Part shown: piece after piece, positions 8,660 through 18,166 of the stretch
Numbering within the stretch: position 1 is the first letter of the stretch
How the letters are laid out: each line of letters starts with the position of its first letter
Assembly (NCBI GenBank): GCA_020636905.1
Contig: JACJWX010000005.1
Span: 78,687-142,686, forward strand
Origin: Actinomycetota bacterium
Lineage (GTDB): Bacteria; Actinomycetota; Thermoleophilia; Miltoncostaeales; Miltoncostaeaceae
Direction of reading: 5' to 3'
Length of the DNA stretch: 64,000 nt
Program-made: the position numbers and the translations under genes
The notes under the pieces: model-generated
Database searches by the model: none
What the model was told of the DNA's origin: nothing
The model's input: the letters and a program-made list of their open reading frames with translations, nothing else

Positions 8660-11292
8660 CTGCCAACGATATCGTCACCCGGGGTTGAAACCGGAACTCG
8701 CACGGGCTGCATCGACACGTCCAGGGTCGATGCGCGCGCCAGAAACGCCAGTGACGAGGCCAACCGGGCCGCCGCCTCGACGGCACGCCCGGCGTCCCCG
8801 ATTGCCCGCCGAGGCGCGTTCGCCACCACGGTGAGTCCGCTTTCGTCGAGCGAGATCAGCCCGATCTCCGCCAGCGCGACCAGGGCGTCCCCGACGGCCT
8901 CGACGCTGGACGTGCCCGGCTCGGTGCCGAGCAGACGCGCCTCCAGGGCGCCGTCCCATGAAGCGGTGCCCAGGTCGGCGATTCCGGCCCAGAAACGCGC
9001 CGCGACCTCGCGGAGGTCCCATCGTGCGGCGCAGACGCTCCGGGCGAACTCGACCTCCGGTTCACTCCAGCACAGATGGAGGGCCTCCCCCGCCGCGCGA
9101 AACATCGCCCAGTCCAGATCCGACTCGTCGCCGGGCGGATCCAGCATGACGACGTGGGTGCCGGCCGGGATCGCCACGTGCGGGAGCACCGCGTAGTCCA
9201 GGAGCACCAGGGACGGTCGGTCAGCCGTGCCCGCCAGGCGTTCCCGCAGCGGCTCGATCGCCGATTGCACCCCCCCGACGACCGCACCTTCGAGGCCGAG
9301 CCGCGGCGGCGCGAGCAGGTCGTTGAGGACGGCACCGCGGCGTCCCACGTCGCTGCACAGCACGGTCACGCCGGCGTCGGCACCCGCGAGCGCCACGATC
9401 CGGCTCATGGCGGCGCCCTCGTCGCGGTGGTCACGGACGACCGCCGGCAGCACGTCGGGCGGGCCGGGCGGCGCGGGCACATCCCGGAGGCCCAGGGCGT
9501 GATCGCGGACGTCGGCGATCCCGCGCAACGGGGCGGGCCCGGCCGCAGCGACCTGCGCGGCGGTCCACGAGACGCTTCCCAGGGGCTCCAGACGCTCGAT
9601 CACGACGCGCGGCCCGACGAATCCCTGGAAGCGCTCGATGCCCAGCGACACGTGGGCGTCGAATCGGTCCCCGGCGGTGATGGTGGCTGCGCGGTGCCCG
9701 TGCCGGAAGCCGATCGCGCGGGAGTGCGCGCCGCCACAGCGCAACCGCAGCGTGAGGTGCCGTCCTCCCGCCCCGACCGTTCCCGGCCGCTCGGCGATCG
9801 CCCCGGGCAGCAGCAGTCGGGCCGAGGGGTTGCCGCGGCCGAAGGGCGCCAGCGCCTCGAACGCCTCGGCGGTCTCGATCGAGAGTTCCCGCGCCCCGAC
9901 GACCGCGTCGACCGGGCGCACCCGGGCACGTTCGATGGCACCCGACAGTTCCCGCGCCGCGGCGATCAGCTCATGCTGGAACCGGGCGATGTCGGCGGCC
10001 GGCAGTTGCAGCCCGACGGCGCCCGAGTGCCCGCCCCAGCGCGTGAGCGACCCCTCGGCGCGGGACACCAGATCGTGCAGGTCGAGGCCGGCGAGGCTGC
10101 GACCGGAGCCCTTCGCGACATCCCCGTCGCGGGAGATGACGATCGCCGGTCGCTCGAAGCGGTCCACCAGGCGCGACGCCACGATTCCCACCACGCCCTC
10201 GTGCCAATCGTCGCCGAACGCCACGATCGCCGGCGCGTCGCGGATCTCGTCGGGGCTCGCCTCGACCTGGGCGATGGCTTCCGCCGTGATCCGCTGCTCC
10301 AGGTCCCGACGCTCCATGTTGAGGGCCCACAGCCGTTCCGCGATCGGGGCGGCAGCGGACTCGTCGGCGGCAAGCACCAGATCCAGCGCTTCGGACGCGT
10401 GCCGCAGTCGCCCCGCCGCGTTGATGGTTGGGCCGAGCTGGAACCCGAGATCACGGGCCGTGAGGGTCCGCGGGTCGATCCCGGCCGCGCGGCAGAGGGC
10501 CCGGATCCCGGGTCGCGGCGCCTTCCGCATGACCTCCAACCCCCGGGTGACGAGCCGGCGGTTCTGCCCCACGAGCGGCACGGCATCGGCCACCGTCGCG
10601 AGTGCCACGAGATCCAGCTCGTCCTCGGGCGCCATGCCGAGCAGGTCCGCACCGCGCCGTGCCGCGAGGGCCCGCACGAGCATGAACACCACGCCGACGG
10701 CGGCGGGAAGGTCGTCCGCCGGGCGCCCCAGGGCGGGGTTGGCGATGATCCCCGGGGGCCGCTCGCCCCCCGCGAGGTGGTGGTCGCACACGATGGTGTC
10801 CATCCCCAGCTCGTGTGCCCGGGTGAGCGCGTCTCCGGCCGAGGTGCCGCAGTCCACGCAGACGAGCAGGTTCGCGCCCTCGGCCGCGAGCCGTTCGACG
10901 GTCTCGACCCGAACCCCGTACCCGTCGGTGAACCGGCTCGGGAGGAATGGCACGACGCTCGCCCCCGAGCCCTTGAGCGCCCGGGTGAGGACGGCGGTGG
11001 AGCACACGCCGTCGCAGTCGTAGTCGCCGTGCACGGCGATGGTCTCGCCGCGTGCCACGGCGGCCGTGATCCGATCCGCCGCGGCCGTGATGCCGTCGAG
11101 CGCCTCGGCCGGGTCGAGCGGCCCGTCGGATCGCATGAACTCGCGCGCCGCGTCCGGGTCCGCCAGGCCGCGTCGTACGAGCGTCCAGGCGAGCGGCTCA
11201 GGGCAGTCCAGCGCCTCCTGCACGGCCAGCACATCCGAAAACGCCACGCGCTGCGCCCGCCAGCCCACCTGCCACCTCCACGGCTCGTTCAC
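8656..11292 (-). CDS. recJ: Single-stranded-DNA-specific exonuclease RecJ
   Basis: 5'-3' ssDNA exonuclease of recombination and mismatch repair, a DHH phosphoesterase. Visible are the first metal motif DYDCDG (90-95), CVDCGTS, the DHH motif (VCDHHLAGG), a DHHA1 domain with the glycine-rich RWGGHSGAVGL, and an OB-like part. At 878 residues it is much longer than E. coli RecJ (about 577). The last 300 or so residues form an additional domain without obvious catalytic motifs, comparable in position to the RecJ C-terminal domain of Firmicutes. GTG 11292 is the first start of the frame before the conserved ALDCPEPLAW segment. It is coupled to rel downstream. Confidence 0.93.
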   Translation of the reverse strand: MNEPWRWQVGWRAQRVAFSDVLAVQEALDCPEPLAWTLVRRGLADPDAAREFMRSDGPLDPAEALDGITAAADRITAAVARGETIAVHGDYDCDGVCSTAVLTRALKGSGASVVPFLPSRFTDGYGVRVETVERLAAEGANLLVCVDCGTSAGDALTRAHELGMDTIVCDHHLAGGERPPGIIANPALGRPADDLPAAVGVVFMLVRALAARRGADLLGMAPEDELDLVALATVADAVPLVGQNRRLVTRGLEVMRKAPRPGIRALCRAAGIDPRTLTARDLGFQLGPTINAAGRLRHASEALDLVLAADESAAAPIAERLWALNMERRDLEQRITAEAIAQVEASPDEIRDAPAIVAFGDDWHEGVVGIVASRLVDRFERPAIVISRDGDVAKGSGRSLAGLDLHDLVSRAEGSLTRWGGHSGAVGLQLPAADIARFQHELIAAARELSGAIERARVRPVDAVVGARELSIETAEAFEALAPFGRGNPSARLLLPGAIAERPGTVGAGGRHLTLRLRCGGAHSRAIGFRHGHRAATITAGDRFDAHVSLGIERFQGFVGPRVVIERLEPLGSVSWTAAQVAAAGPAPLRGIADVRDHALGLRDVPAPPGPPDVLPAVVRDHRDEGAAMSRIVALAGADAGVTVLCSDVGRRGAVLNDLLAPPRLGLEGAVVGGVQSAIEPLRERLAGTADRPSLVLLDYAVLPHVAIPAGTHVVMLDPPGDESDLDWAMFRAAGEALHLCWSEPEVEFARSVCAARWDLREVAARFWAGIADLGTASWDGALEARLLGTEPGTSSVEAVGDALVALAEIGLISLDESGLTVVANAPRRAIGDAGRAVEAAARLASSLAFLARASTLDVSMQPVRVPVSTPGDDIVGR

Positions 11293-11379
11293 CCGGAGGC
11301 TGAGTGTGCCCCGTCACGCGGACGGCACCCCGCCGGGGTGCCGTCCATCTCAGCACATGAAGGTCCCGTGCGCCGGGCG

Positions 11380-13761
11380 TCAGGGAACGATGCGGAAGGT
11401 CCCGCTCGCGGCGAACGGCCCCGATGACGACGAGCTCAGGGTGACCGTGAAGCCATCCTCGGTGGGGGCGAATCCCTCGCCGGTGACCACGTGGAGGTCC
11501 TCGATGACGCAGTTCATGGTCGCCTCCACGAGGAGCACGATCGTGCCGGACAGCGGGCGTCCCTGGGCGGCGAGCGTCCAGTTCTGCGGCGCGGTCTCGA
11601 GTGGCTTGCGGAACGACACCGTCGACAGCGCCTGGTGCCCCGCCTGGAACGCCATGCCGCCGAGCGACCAGCGTCCCGTGAGTCGTTCGTCGGTGGGTGC
11701 CCGCATCCAGTCCGGAATGACGCCCACCCGGGTCGGGACCTCGAGATCCGTCGGCTCGTCCCACCACGCGACCTCACCACCGTCCTCGCGGACGGAGGGG
11801 ATCGTGACCTCGCCGGAGACCGTGCTCGCGGTGACACCGGCCGCCGCGAACTCCTCGAGGACGCGGGCGTCGTCGACGCGGGTGGCCGCAATGGCCTCCA
11901 CGGGATCGGATTCCGCGGGAGCGGCGGCCTCGACCTCGATCGCTTCGACGCTGTCAGCCGACGTCGCGAGACTCCAGGGATCAGCGGGTTCGTCGTCGTT
12001 CGCGGCGGTCCATGCCCTGTCGGCAGCCTCGTCCGGTTCGATCTCGGCGGCCGGCTCGGGCGTCGCATCCTCGGCGGCTGCGGGAGCGAACCACGCGTCG
12101 CGGGGATCGGCGGCCGGTTCCGGGGCGACCGCGTCGCCACGGTCCGAATCGGTCGCATGATGATCGTTCGCGTCGTCGTCCCACGCGGGATGCGAGGCGA
12201 CCGAGAAGGGCACCGTCGGATCGGACGCGGGTTCCTCGTCCTGGTTCGACGCCCAGGCCGGGAGCGGGTCCGAGACCGGGATCTCGTCGCTCTCGTCGCT
12301 CCAGGCGAAGCTCGCCGGGGGCTCCTGGTCCACTTGCGCCTCGACATCGGCGTCCGCAGGGAAGGACACCTCGGTGGACACCGGGGCGGCCGTGGCGGCC
12401 GCCTCGTCGACAGGTTCGGTCCACCCGGACTCGTCGGCTTCGACGTCGGCCTCCGGGGCCGCCGACTCTGGAACGTCCTCGAGATCGAGGGTCGTCGCCT
12501 CGACGTCCTCCTCCGACGTTCCGTCGAACGCGGGGAAACCGGCGTCATCGGAAACGGGCGCGGCATCTTCGCCGGCGTCGGCCTCACCAGTGGGCTGCGC
12601 CACGAACGCCGCTTCGAATGCCTCCCAGTCGGTCGATGCCCCGATGCCTTCCGCCGCGAGCGCTTCGCCGGCGGCGAGCTCGGGGCTCAGGTCCTGGGGG
12701 ACCACCGAGTGATGGTCGGGCTCGTCGCGGGTCGGGTCGATGACCTCGTCATCCGCGCCCGCATCGAGCGAACCGAAGTCGAAGGGTTCGACCGGATCAG
12801 GCTCGGCCGATGGCCCGCCGAAGTCGAAGCCTTCGTCCTCGTGTCCGGCCCCGATGGCCAGGGCGTCGTCGAGCGCGACGCCATCGGCATCGTCGCCGGC
12901 GCCCGGCATCGTCCACTCCTCGGTGAACGCCTCCGCGGCCGCGTCGCCGATCGCCGAGGGTGGTGCGGGGGGCGTGTCGTCCCAGACGAGCTCGTCCTCG
13001 ACGTCGAGTCCCGGTTCGGTCGTCTCCGCCTCGCCGGCGGCCGGTTCCTGGGCTCCACCGAGCCAGCCGTCGACACCGGTGGCCTGCGACGCCGCGGCTT
13101 CGGCTTCCTCTTCGGCCTGCTCGCGCGCTGCGGTCAACGCCTCGTCGGCCAGGTTCATCGCGGCTTCTTCATCCTCGTCGAACGAGGCGTCGATGTCGCC
13201 GGGAAGCGGCCAGCCGGGCTCGGTGATGATCTCCTCGTCCTCCCACTGGGAGGTGTCCGGCGGAGGCATGGCCGCGGCGGGAGCCACGGCGACCGGAGCC
13301 ACCTCGGTGGCGGCCTCAGCCTCGGCATGCGGGACGTCCTCGACCTCGCCATTCATCTCGGCGCGGATCGCGTCCCAGTCGGGTTCCCCCTCCACCGGTG
13401 CGCCCGTGAAGGTCTCCTCGGCCTCAGCGACCGCCGCAGCGGCCATCTCCGCCGCCGCAAGCGCGCCGTCGTCCTTGCCCCGCTTCAACCGCGAGGTCAG
13501 CGACCCGAACCGGCCGCCATCGGATGCAGCGGCGCGAGACGCCTTGGCGCGCCCCTTGCTCCGTCGCGACTTCAACACTGCGCCAGACCTCCCGGAGTCC
13601 GTCCCCGTCGTCGTTGTTGACGTGACCTTCTTGTCCGACCGCCGGCCACCGGACTTCTTGGGCGAACTCGCCCCGTCCGGAGTCGATCGACGCATGACCA
13701 GAAGCACCACGAGTAGTGCGGCAACGCCCCCCAGGAGGGCAAGGTTCATCGTGCTCATCAT
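11380..13761 (-). CDS. Membrane-anchored acidic protein of unknown function with a C-terminal domain shared with its neighbour
   Basis: Function not recognised. The 793-residue product has one N-terminal transmembrane helix (LALLGGVAALLVVLLVM), then a short Arg/Lys/Ser-rich stretch, then about 550 residues rich in Glu, Asp, Ala and Pro, probably disordered. The last 110 or so residues form a predicted beta-rich module ending GFAPTEDGFTVTL...GPFAASGTFRIVP. The same module ends the protein encoded at 13880-14554. ATG 13761 is preferred because GGAGG sits eight bases upstream; further ATGs follow at 13758 and 13749. It lies between the secDF/paralogue pair and recJ, all on one strand. The tail would be extracytoplasmic or cytoplasmic depending on the orientation of the single helix. 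Confidence 0.8.
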   Translation of the reverse strand: MMSTMNLALLGGVAALLVVLLVMRRSTPDGASSPKKSGGRRSDKKVTSTTTTGTDSGRSGAVLKSRRSKGRAKASRAAASDGGRFGSLTSRLKRGKDDGALAAAEMAAAAVAEAEETFTGAPVEGEPDWDAIRAEMNGEVEDVPHAEAEAATEVAPVAVAPAAAMPPPDTSQWEDEEIITEPGWPLPGDIDASFDEDEEAAMNLADEALTAAREQAEEEAEAAASQATGVDGWLGGAQEPAAGEAETTEPGLDVEDELVWDDTPPAPPSAIGDAAAEAFTEEWTMPGAGDDADGVALDDALAIGAGHEDEGFDFGGPSAEPDPVEPFDFGSLDAGADDEVIDPTRDEPDHHSVVPQDLSPELAAGEALAAEGIGASTDWEAFEAAFVAQPTGEADAGEDAAPVSDDAGFPAFDGTSEEDVEATTLDLEDVPESAAPEADVEADESGWTEPVDEAAATAAPVSTEVSFPADADVEAQVDQEPPASFAWSDESDEIPVSDPLPAWASNQDEEPASDPTVPFSVASHPAWDDDANDHHATDSDRGDAVAPEPAADPRDAWFAPAAAEDATPEPAAEIEPDEAADRAWTAANDDEPADPWSLATSADSVEAIEVEAAAPAESDPVEAIAATRVDDARVLEEFAAAGVTASTVSGEVTIPSVREDGGEVAWWDEPTDLEVPTRVGVIPDWMRAPTDERLTGRWSLGGMAFQAGHQALSTVSFRKPLETAPQNWTLAAQGRPLSGTIVLLVEATMNCVIEDLHVVTGEGFAPTEDGFTVTLSSSSSGPFAASGTFRIVP

Positions 13762-13879
13762 CCTCGAGGCCTCCACGCGCCATCAGAAGGAACAGGACCG
13801 GCGCTCGTGAGCGCGGCGGTCGTCGCCAGGGAGGTTGGGTCCCCATGCGTGCGGTGTGTGTTCACGCTGGTCGTCATGG

Positions 13880-14554
13880 TCAACCCAGCCCGACCTCGTA
13901 GCGGCCCTGGGCATGGAATCGGCCCGGGCCGGATGCGGCGAGGACGAGGGTGAAGCCCTCGTCGCTGGGACGGAATCCCGAGTCGGCCATGACCACGAGG
14001 CCTCCGGGCGCGACGTTTCCGTCCCCGGTCACGACCAGGCGCACGGATTCGGGCCGGGGCGTTCCGGAGAGGCGGTGCGGGAAGGTGATGCCATCGAAGG
14101 CGAGATGCCCGGAGGCGAGCGCCAGGCCGCTGACCGCGAAGGTGCCTTCGGCGCGCGAGCGCACGACCCGGCCGACCATCGGCGCGGCGGTGGCGGCGGA
14201 CTCGGCGAGCGCCAGTGAACGGGCGAGGGTGTCGGGAGGCGCCCCGGTGTCCCATTCCGACATGAGGGCCAGATCGGGATCCTTGATCTCCGACACGACC
14301 GGGGCCGCCCACTCCGAGAGGGCGGCGAGATCGGGATCGGGAACCTCGGTGACCGGCGGATCGGGTGCGCTGCTGCCGACGCTCACCCACTCGGCGAGGA
14401 CCGCACGGTCCTCATCGGAGGGCGAGCTCGGCACCACGGCCGCCTGGGCCGGGGCCCACCACTCGCTCAGGAGCGCGCGCTCCTCGGCAAGCACATCATC
14501 TCGGGGGGATGCGGCTTTCTCCGGTGGGGAGCTACCGCTGAGCCTACTCCACAC
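13880..14554 (-). CDS. Hypothetical protein with repeated L-x-E-W motifs and the same C-terminal domain as its neighbour
   Basis: Function not recognised. 224 residues, with no signal peptide or membrane helix. The first half contains four spaced copies of a short motif (ALLSEWW, AVLAEWV, ALSEWA, LMSEWD), the last three each following an Asp-rich DRA/DPDL lead-in. The second half (VGRVVRSRAEGTF to the end) aligns by eye with the C-terminus of the protein at 11380-13761: G..F..G..A...V.F, then GFRPSDEGFTLVL and GRFHAQGRYEV. GTG 14554 has GGAGG eight bases upstream. Position and shared domain suggest a duplicated pair working together. The short Trp motifs could be docking sites; that is inference. 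Confidence 0.75.
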   Translation of the reverse strand: MWSRLSGSSPPEKAASPRDDVLAEERALLSEWWAPAQAAVVPSSPSDEDRAVLAEWVSVGSSAPDPPVTEVPDPDLAALSEWAAPVVSEIKDPDLALMSEWDTGAPPDTLARSLALAESAATAAPMVGRVVRSRAEGTFAVSGLALASGHLAFDGITFPHRLSGTPRPESVRLVVTGDGNVAPGGLVVMADSGFRPSDEGFTLVLAASGPGRFHAQGRYEVGLG

Positions 14555-14754
14555 TGCCTGAGCCTCCGTGGGTCACAAGGGCGCCGGGGTCTGGCACCTG
14601 TGTGGGATATCGGCCGTGAACCTCCGCACCTGAGCGGACGGGTCTCCGCGGGCCGGGCCCCGGGGGGTCGCAGACGGCCGAATCCAAGGCGTTCGGCGCA
14701 CCATGGCCGAGCCTGGACGCGGTCCGGGGGCGATCAACCGACCGTGGCGTGCGG

Positions 14755-14768
14755 CCCCCGCGCGGGGG
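14755..14768 (-). terminator. GC-only hairpin downstream of secDF
   Basis: CCCCC-GCGC-GGGGG palindrome 41 bases past the secDF stop, within the 254-base gap 14555-14808. No T-run follows, so the role as a terminator is weak. I saw no gene in the rest of this gap. Confidence 0.3.
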
Positions 14769-14808
14769 GAGGGCTCAGCGCCTCCGGCCGTCGGCGACGC
14801 TCAGGTGA

Positions 14809-17712
14809 TCAGCGGCGCCGGCGGCGGACGCGGGTGTGGCGACGCTGCCGGTCTCGGTCCGGTCGCTTCGCGGCGGGCCGGTCCGCGCCGTCTCCGGCAT
14901 CGGCGGATGCGGTGTCCTCGGGGCCGCCGTCCGTCTCGCCGGTGGCCATCGCGCCTGGCGCGGGGCCGCCGTCGAGCGGTTCGTAGTCCGCTTCGGCGTC
15001 GTTCTCGTCGGCGATGTCGTCGAGGATCGTGCCCTCGGGCTCGGGCGTCGCCGTCATCATGGAGCCTTCGCTGCCGTCGCCGAGCAGGCCCGGACTGTGT
15101 TCGAGCGGCATCTCGGCCAGACCCGATTCGGCCCGCTCGAGCACCGACAGGTCCACCACGTCGGCGTCGCTGGCGATCATGCGCTGACGTCGCCGCTCGG
15201 CCTTCGCGGCACGCTTGCGCTCGTCCGGATCGCGTTCCTTCCACCACGCGGCGATCGGTGCCGCGATGATGATCGAGGACACGCCACCGCTGAGGATGCC
15301 CACGGCGAGGGCGAAGGCGAAGTCGCGAAGCGTCTCGCCACCGAAGAAGAAGAGGGCGAGCACCGGGAGCAGGGTCGTGAGCGACGTGATCAGCGACCGG
15401 GTGAGCACCTCGTTGGCGGAGGCGTTCACGATGTCGCGGTATCGCTTGCCGCGCATGAGCGGCACGTTCTCGCGAATGCGGTCGAAGACGATCACCACGT
15501 CGTACAGGGAGTACCCGAGAATGGTGAGCAGGGCGGCGACCGTCGCGCTGGTGATCTCACGGCCGGTCACCGCGTAGATCCCGACAGACAGCAGGACGTC
15601 GTGGACGACCGAGAGCATCGCCGGCAGAGCGAGCTTGTACTCGAATCGCGCGATGAGATAGAGCGCGACCACGATGAAGCTCAGGATGACCGCCGTGATG
15701 GCGTTCCTGATGATCTGTTTGCCGAAGGTCGGTCCGACCGTGTCGACGGCCGGCGTGTCGGTGAGCCCGTACGCCCGGTTCAGAGCCCGCTCGATGTTCG
15801 TCTGCTGCTCGGGTGTGAGCGGCTCGGACTGCATCTGGAAGCCTGAGACCGACCTGCCGTTGATGGTCTGGGTGGTCGACTGGATCTTCGCGTTGTTGAT
15901 GCCTTCGGCCGCGTAGATGTCGCGGATGCCGCCCTCGGTGGCGGGACGATCGAACGTCGCGCTGATGCGCGTTCCCGAGTTGAAGTCCAGGCCGAGGCTG
16001 AGTCCGTTGACCCCCATCCACACGAGCCCGAAGGCCACCGGGATCGTGGAGAGGACGAGCCAGAGGCGCCACTTCCCCACCCAGTCGATGTTGAAGACGC
16101 GACCCTGTTTGAGCGCGAGCGCGCGATCGTCCCGCATGAACTTCGTGCCGAGCAGCACCCCGAAGATGGCTCGCGTGGCCACGACGGCGGTGAGCAGCGA
16201 CAGCAGCACGCCGATGCCAAGGGTGAACGCGAAGCCACGCGGACCGGCGGTGGCGAACATGAACACGATCACGGCGGTGAAGAACGTCACGACGTTCGCG
16301 TCGATGATCGCGGCCAGCCCCTTGCGGTAGCCGGCGGCGATGGCCGCCGAGGCGCTCTTGCCCAGGCGCGCCTCTTCACGGACGCGTTCGAAGATCACCA
16401 CGTTCGCGTCCGAGCTGATGCCGATGGTGAGGATGACACCTGCGATGCCCGGCAGCGTCAGGGTGATCGGCACCATCAGGATGACCGCGTAGAACAGCGC
16501 CGCGTAGATGAGCAGCGCGAACGTGGCCACCACGCCGAGCAGGCGGTAGTAGAGGAGCAGGAAGGCCACGACCAGCACGAGGCCCACCACGCCGGCGATG
16601 AGGCCCTGGCGCAGTGACTCACGACCGAGCGTCGCGCCGACCTGCTTCTGGCTCACGGGCTCCAGGAGGATCGGGATGGCACCCGAGTTGATCTGCTGGG
16701 CCAGGGTCCGCGCCGAGTCCGCCGTGAAATTGCCCTCGATCCGGGCCGCGCCGCCGGAGATGCCGTCCGGAAGGTCCTTCGGATCGATCGTCGGCGCCGA
16801 GATCATCTCGCCGTCCAGGACGATCGCGAACGAGAAGAGCCGGTTCTCGAGGGCTCCCCGCTGCGCGAGCTCGCGCGTGATGTCGTGGAACTTCTCACCT
16901 CCGGCCGAAGTGAAGTCCATGGTCACGATGGGTTCGCCACTGGCGTTCTGCCCCACGTCGCGAATGCTGGCCGCGGAGCTGATGTCGCGGCCGCTGAGGG
17001 CGGGGTCGTCCTGGAAGACGAAGTAGTTGAACGCTCCCGACTCGCGGGTCGCCAGGCGCCGGGACTCGCGCACCACCGTGAGCCCCTTCGGGACCTGCTC
17101 CACCTTCACCTGCGCCATGGTCCTGCCTGCGGCCACGACCTGGGCCTGCAGGTCGGCCCGGGCGCGCTGGAGCGCCGCCGCCGCCGTCTCGCCCGTTTCG
17201 CGGGTGACGAGCACCGGCTGCCCGACCGGCTCGTTGCCCGCGCGGGTGAACGCGTACAGCGACGCCGCCCCCTTGTTCGGGAACTTCGGCGTCGTGTTCG
17301 TGGCGAGTTGGACGGCCTTGTACAGGGTGTTGGTGGGCTGCTCGTCGACCAGCACCTGGGTGAGGTCGTAGAAGTAGAGCTGCGCCGGGCGGATCAGGTC
17401 CTGCACCACCCGCTGGGGATCGGTCGCGCCCGGGAGCGACACCACGATCTGGTTGTCGCCGGCGGTCTGAATCTCCGGTTCGGCCACACCGAACGCGTCG
17501 ACGCGTTTGCGGATGACCTCGACGGAACGGTCGATCGAGCTCTGGTTGACCGGGGCGTCGGCGCTGACCTGGCGCCCCTCGAGCACCACCTCGACGCCTC
17601 CCTGAAGGTCAAGGCCGAGAGTGGCAGGCTTGAGCACGATCGCCACCAGTGAAGCGGCGGTCAGCCCGAGCACCATCATGAGCAGCAGGAGCGGCCGCTG
17701 CCCCACTCTCAT
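14809..17712 (-). CDS. secDF: Fused protein translocase subunits SecD-SecF
   Basis: Proton-driven accessory subunit of the Sec translocase, SecD and SecF in one 967-residue chain. The SecD half starts with a TM helix and LGLDLQGGVEVVLEG, followed by the large P1 domain and the TM block with GIAGVILTIGISSDANVVIFERVREE. The SecF half begins near residue 540 (RVFNIDWVGKWRLW) and has SLGLDFNSGTRISATF and TILGYSLYDVVIVFDRIREN. Each half is of usual size. A C-terminal cytoplasmic tail of about 120 residues is acidic and then very Arg-rich (RRHTRVRRRRR), which may touch the ribosome or membrane. It follows yajC by three bases. Confidence 0.97.
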   Translation of the reverse strand: MRVGQRPLLLLMMVLGLTAASLVAIVLKPATLGLDLQGGVEVVLEGRQVSADAPVNQSSIDRSVEVIRKRVDAFGVAEPEIQTAGDNQIVVSLPGATDPQRVVQDLIRPAQLYFYDLTQVLVDEQPTNTLYKAVQLATNTTPKFPNKGAASLYAFTRAGNEPVGQPVLVTRETGETAAAALQRARADLQAQVVAAGRTMAQVKVEQVPKGLTVVRESRRLATRESGAFNYFVFQDDPALSGRDISSAASIRDVGQNASGEPIVTMDFTSAGGEKFHDITRELAQRGALENRLFSFAIVLDGEMISAPTIDPKDLPDGISGGAARIEGNFTADSARTLAQQINSGAIPILLEPVSQKQVGATLGRESLRQGLIAGVVGLVLVVAFLLLYYRLLGVVATFALLIYAALFYAVILMVPITLTLPGIAGVILTIGISSDANVVIFERVREEARLGKSASAAIAAGYRKGLAAIIDANVVTFFTAVIVFMFATAGPRGFAFTLGIGVLLSLLTAVVATRAIFGVLLGTKFMRDDRALALKQGRVFNIDWVGKWRLWLVLSTIPVAFGLVWMGVNGLSLGLDFNSGTRISATFDRPATEGGIRDIYAAEGINNAKIQSTTQTINGRSVSGFQMQSEPLTPEQQTNIERALNRAYGLTDTPAVDTVGPTFGKQIIRNAITAVILSFIVVALYLIARFEYKLALPAMLSVVHDVLLSVGIYAVTGREITSATVAALLTILGYSLYDVVIVFDRIRENVPLMRGKRYRDIVNASANEVLTRSLITSLTTLLPVLALFFFGGETLRDFAFALAVGILSGGVSSIIIAAPIAAWWKERDPDERKRAAKAERRRQRMIASDADVVDLSVLERAESGLAEMPLEHSPGLLGDGSEGSMMTATPEPEGTILDDIADENDAEADYEPLDGGPAPGAMATGETDGGPEDTASADAGDGADRPAAKRPDRDRQRRHTRVRRRRR

Positions 17713-17715
17713 CGC

Positions 17716-18042
17716 CTACGCTCCGTCACTCGATCCGTCATCCCGGACCGTGTCGGACCCGGCGGTCTCGTCCTTGAGGATCCTGGCGACCGAAGCTTTG
17801 GCGATCCGGATCTCGACGTCCTCGGCGACCTCGAGGAGCAGGGTCTCGGCGTCCTCGATCTCGGTGACCGTGCCGTACACCCCGGCGGTGGTGACGATCT
17901 CGTCGCCGGCGGACAGCGCGGTCATCGTCGCCTGCTGCTGGGCGCGGAGCCGACGCTGCGGCAGGACGACCATCATGTAGATGATCGCGCCGAACACGAG
18001 CAGGTAGATCAGGAGGAGGGATCCTCCCACGGGGCACACCAC
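17716..18042 (-). CDS. yajC: Preprotein translocase subunit YajC
   Basis: Small single-span membrane protein of the SecDF-YajC holotranslocon. 108 residues with one helix (LLLIYLLVFGAIIYMMVVLPQ) followed by the typical RRLRAQQQATMTALSAGDEIVTTAGVYGTV block. It precedes secDF in the standard order. GTG 18042 or the next GTG may start the protein; this does not alter the conserved part. Confidence 0.95.
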   Translation of the reverse strand: MVCPVGGSLLLIYLLVFGAIIYMMVVLPQRRLRAQQQATMTALSAGDEIVTTAGVYGTVTEIEDAETLLLEVAEDVEIRIAKASVARILKDETAGSDTVRDDGSSDGA

Positions 18043-18069
18043 CTCGATTGGGGACCTGGGAGCTGGGGG

Positions 18070-18078
18070 ACCCTAGCA
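18070..18078 (-). promoter_or_regulatory. Candidate extended -10 promoter for yajC-secDF
   Basis: TGCTAGGGT (TGnTAnnnT) about 28 bases before the yajC start. It lies back to back with the PAP2-gene promoter in the same 124-base gap. Confidence 0.45.
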
Positions 18079-18152
18079 AAGGCGTTCCCCGATTCATCGG
18101 CCCGGCGGTCCTCCACGGGCCCGCGAGACCGTCGGTCAGCGGGGAGCGGTTG

Positions 18153-18158
18153 TAAGGT
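18153..18158 (+). promoter_or_regulatory. Leaderless -10 box for the PAP2-like gene
   Basis: TAAGGT eight bases before GTG 18167, with no Shine-Dalgarno sequence between. Confidence 0.45.
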
Positions 18159-18166
18159 ACCCGGTC

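Noticed and set aside
15557..16072. Other minus-strand frames inside secDF
   Set aside because: Out-of-frame shadows of a fully intact SecDF reading frame.
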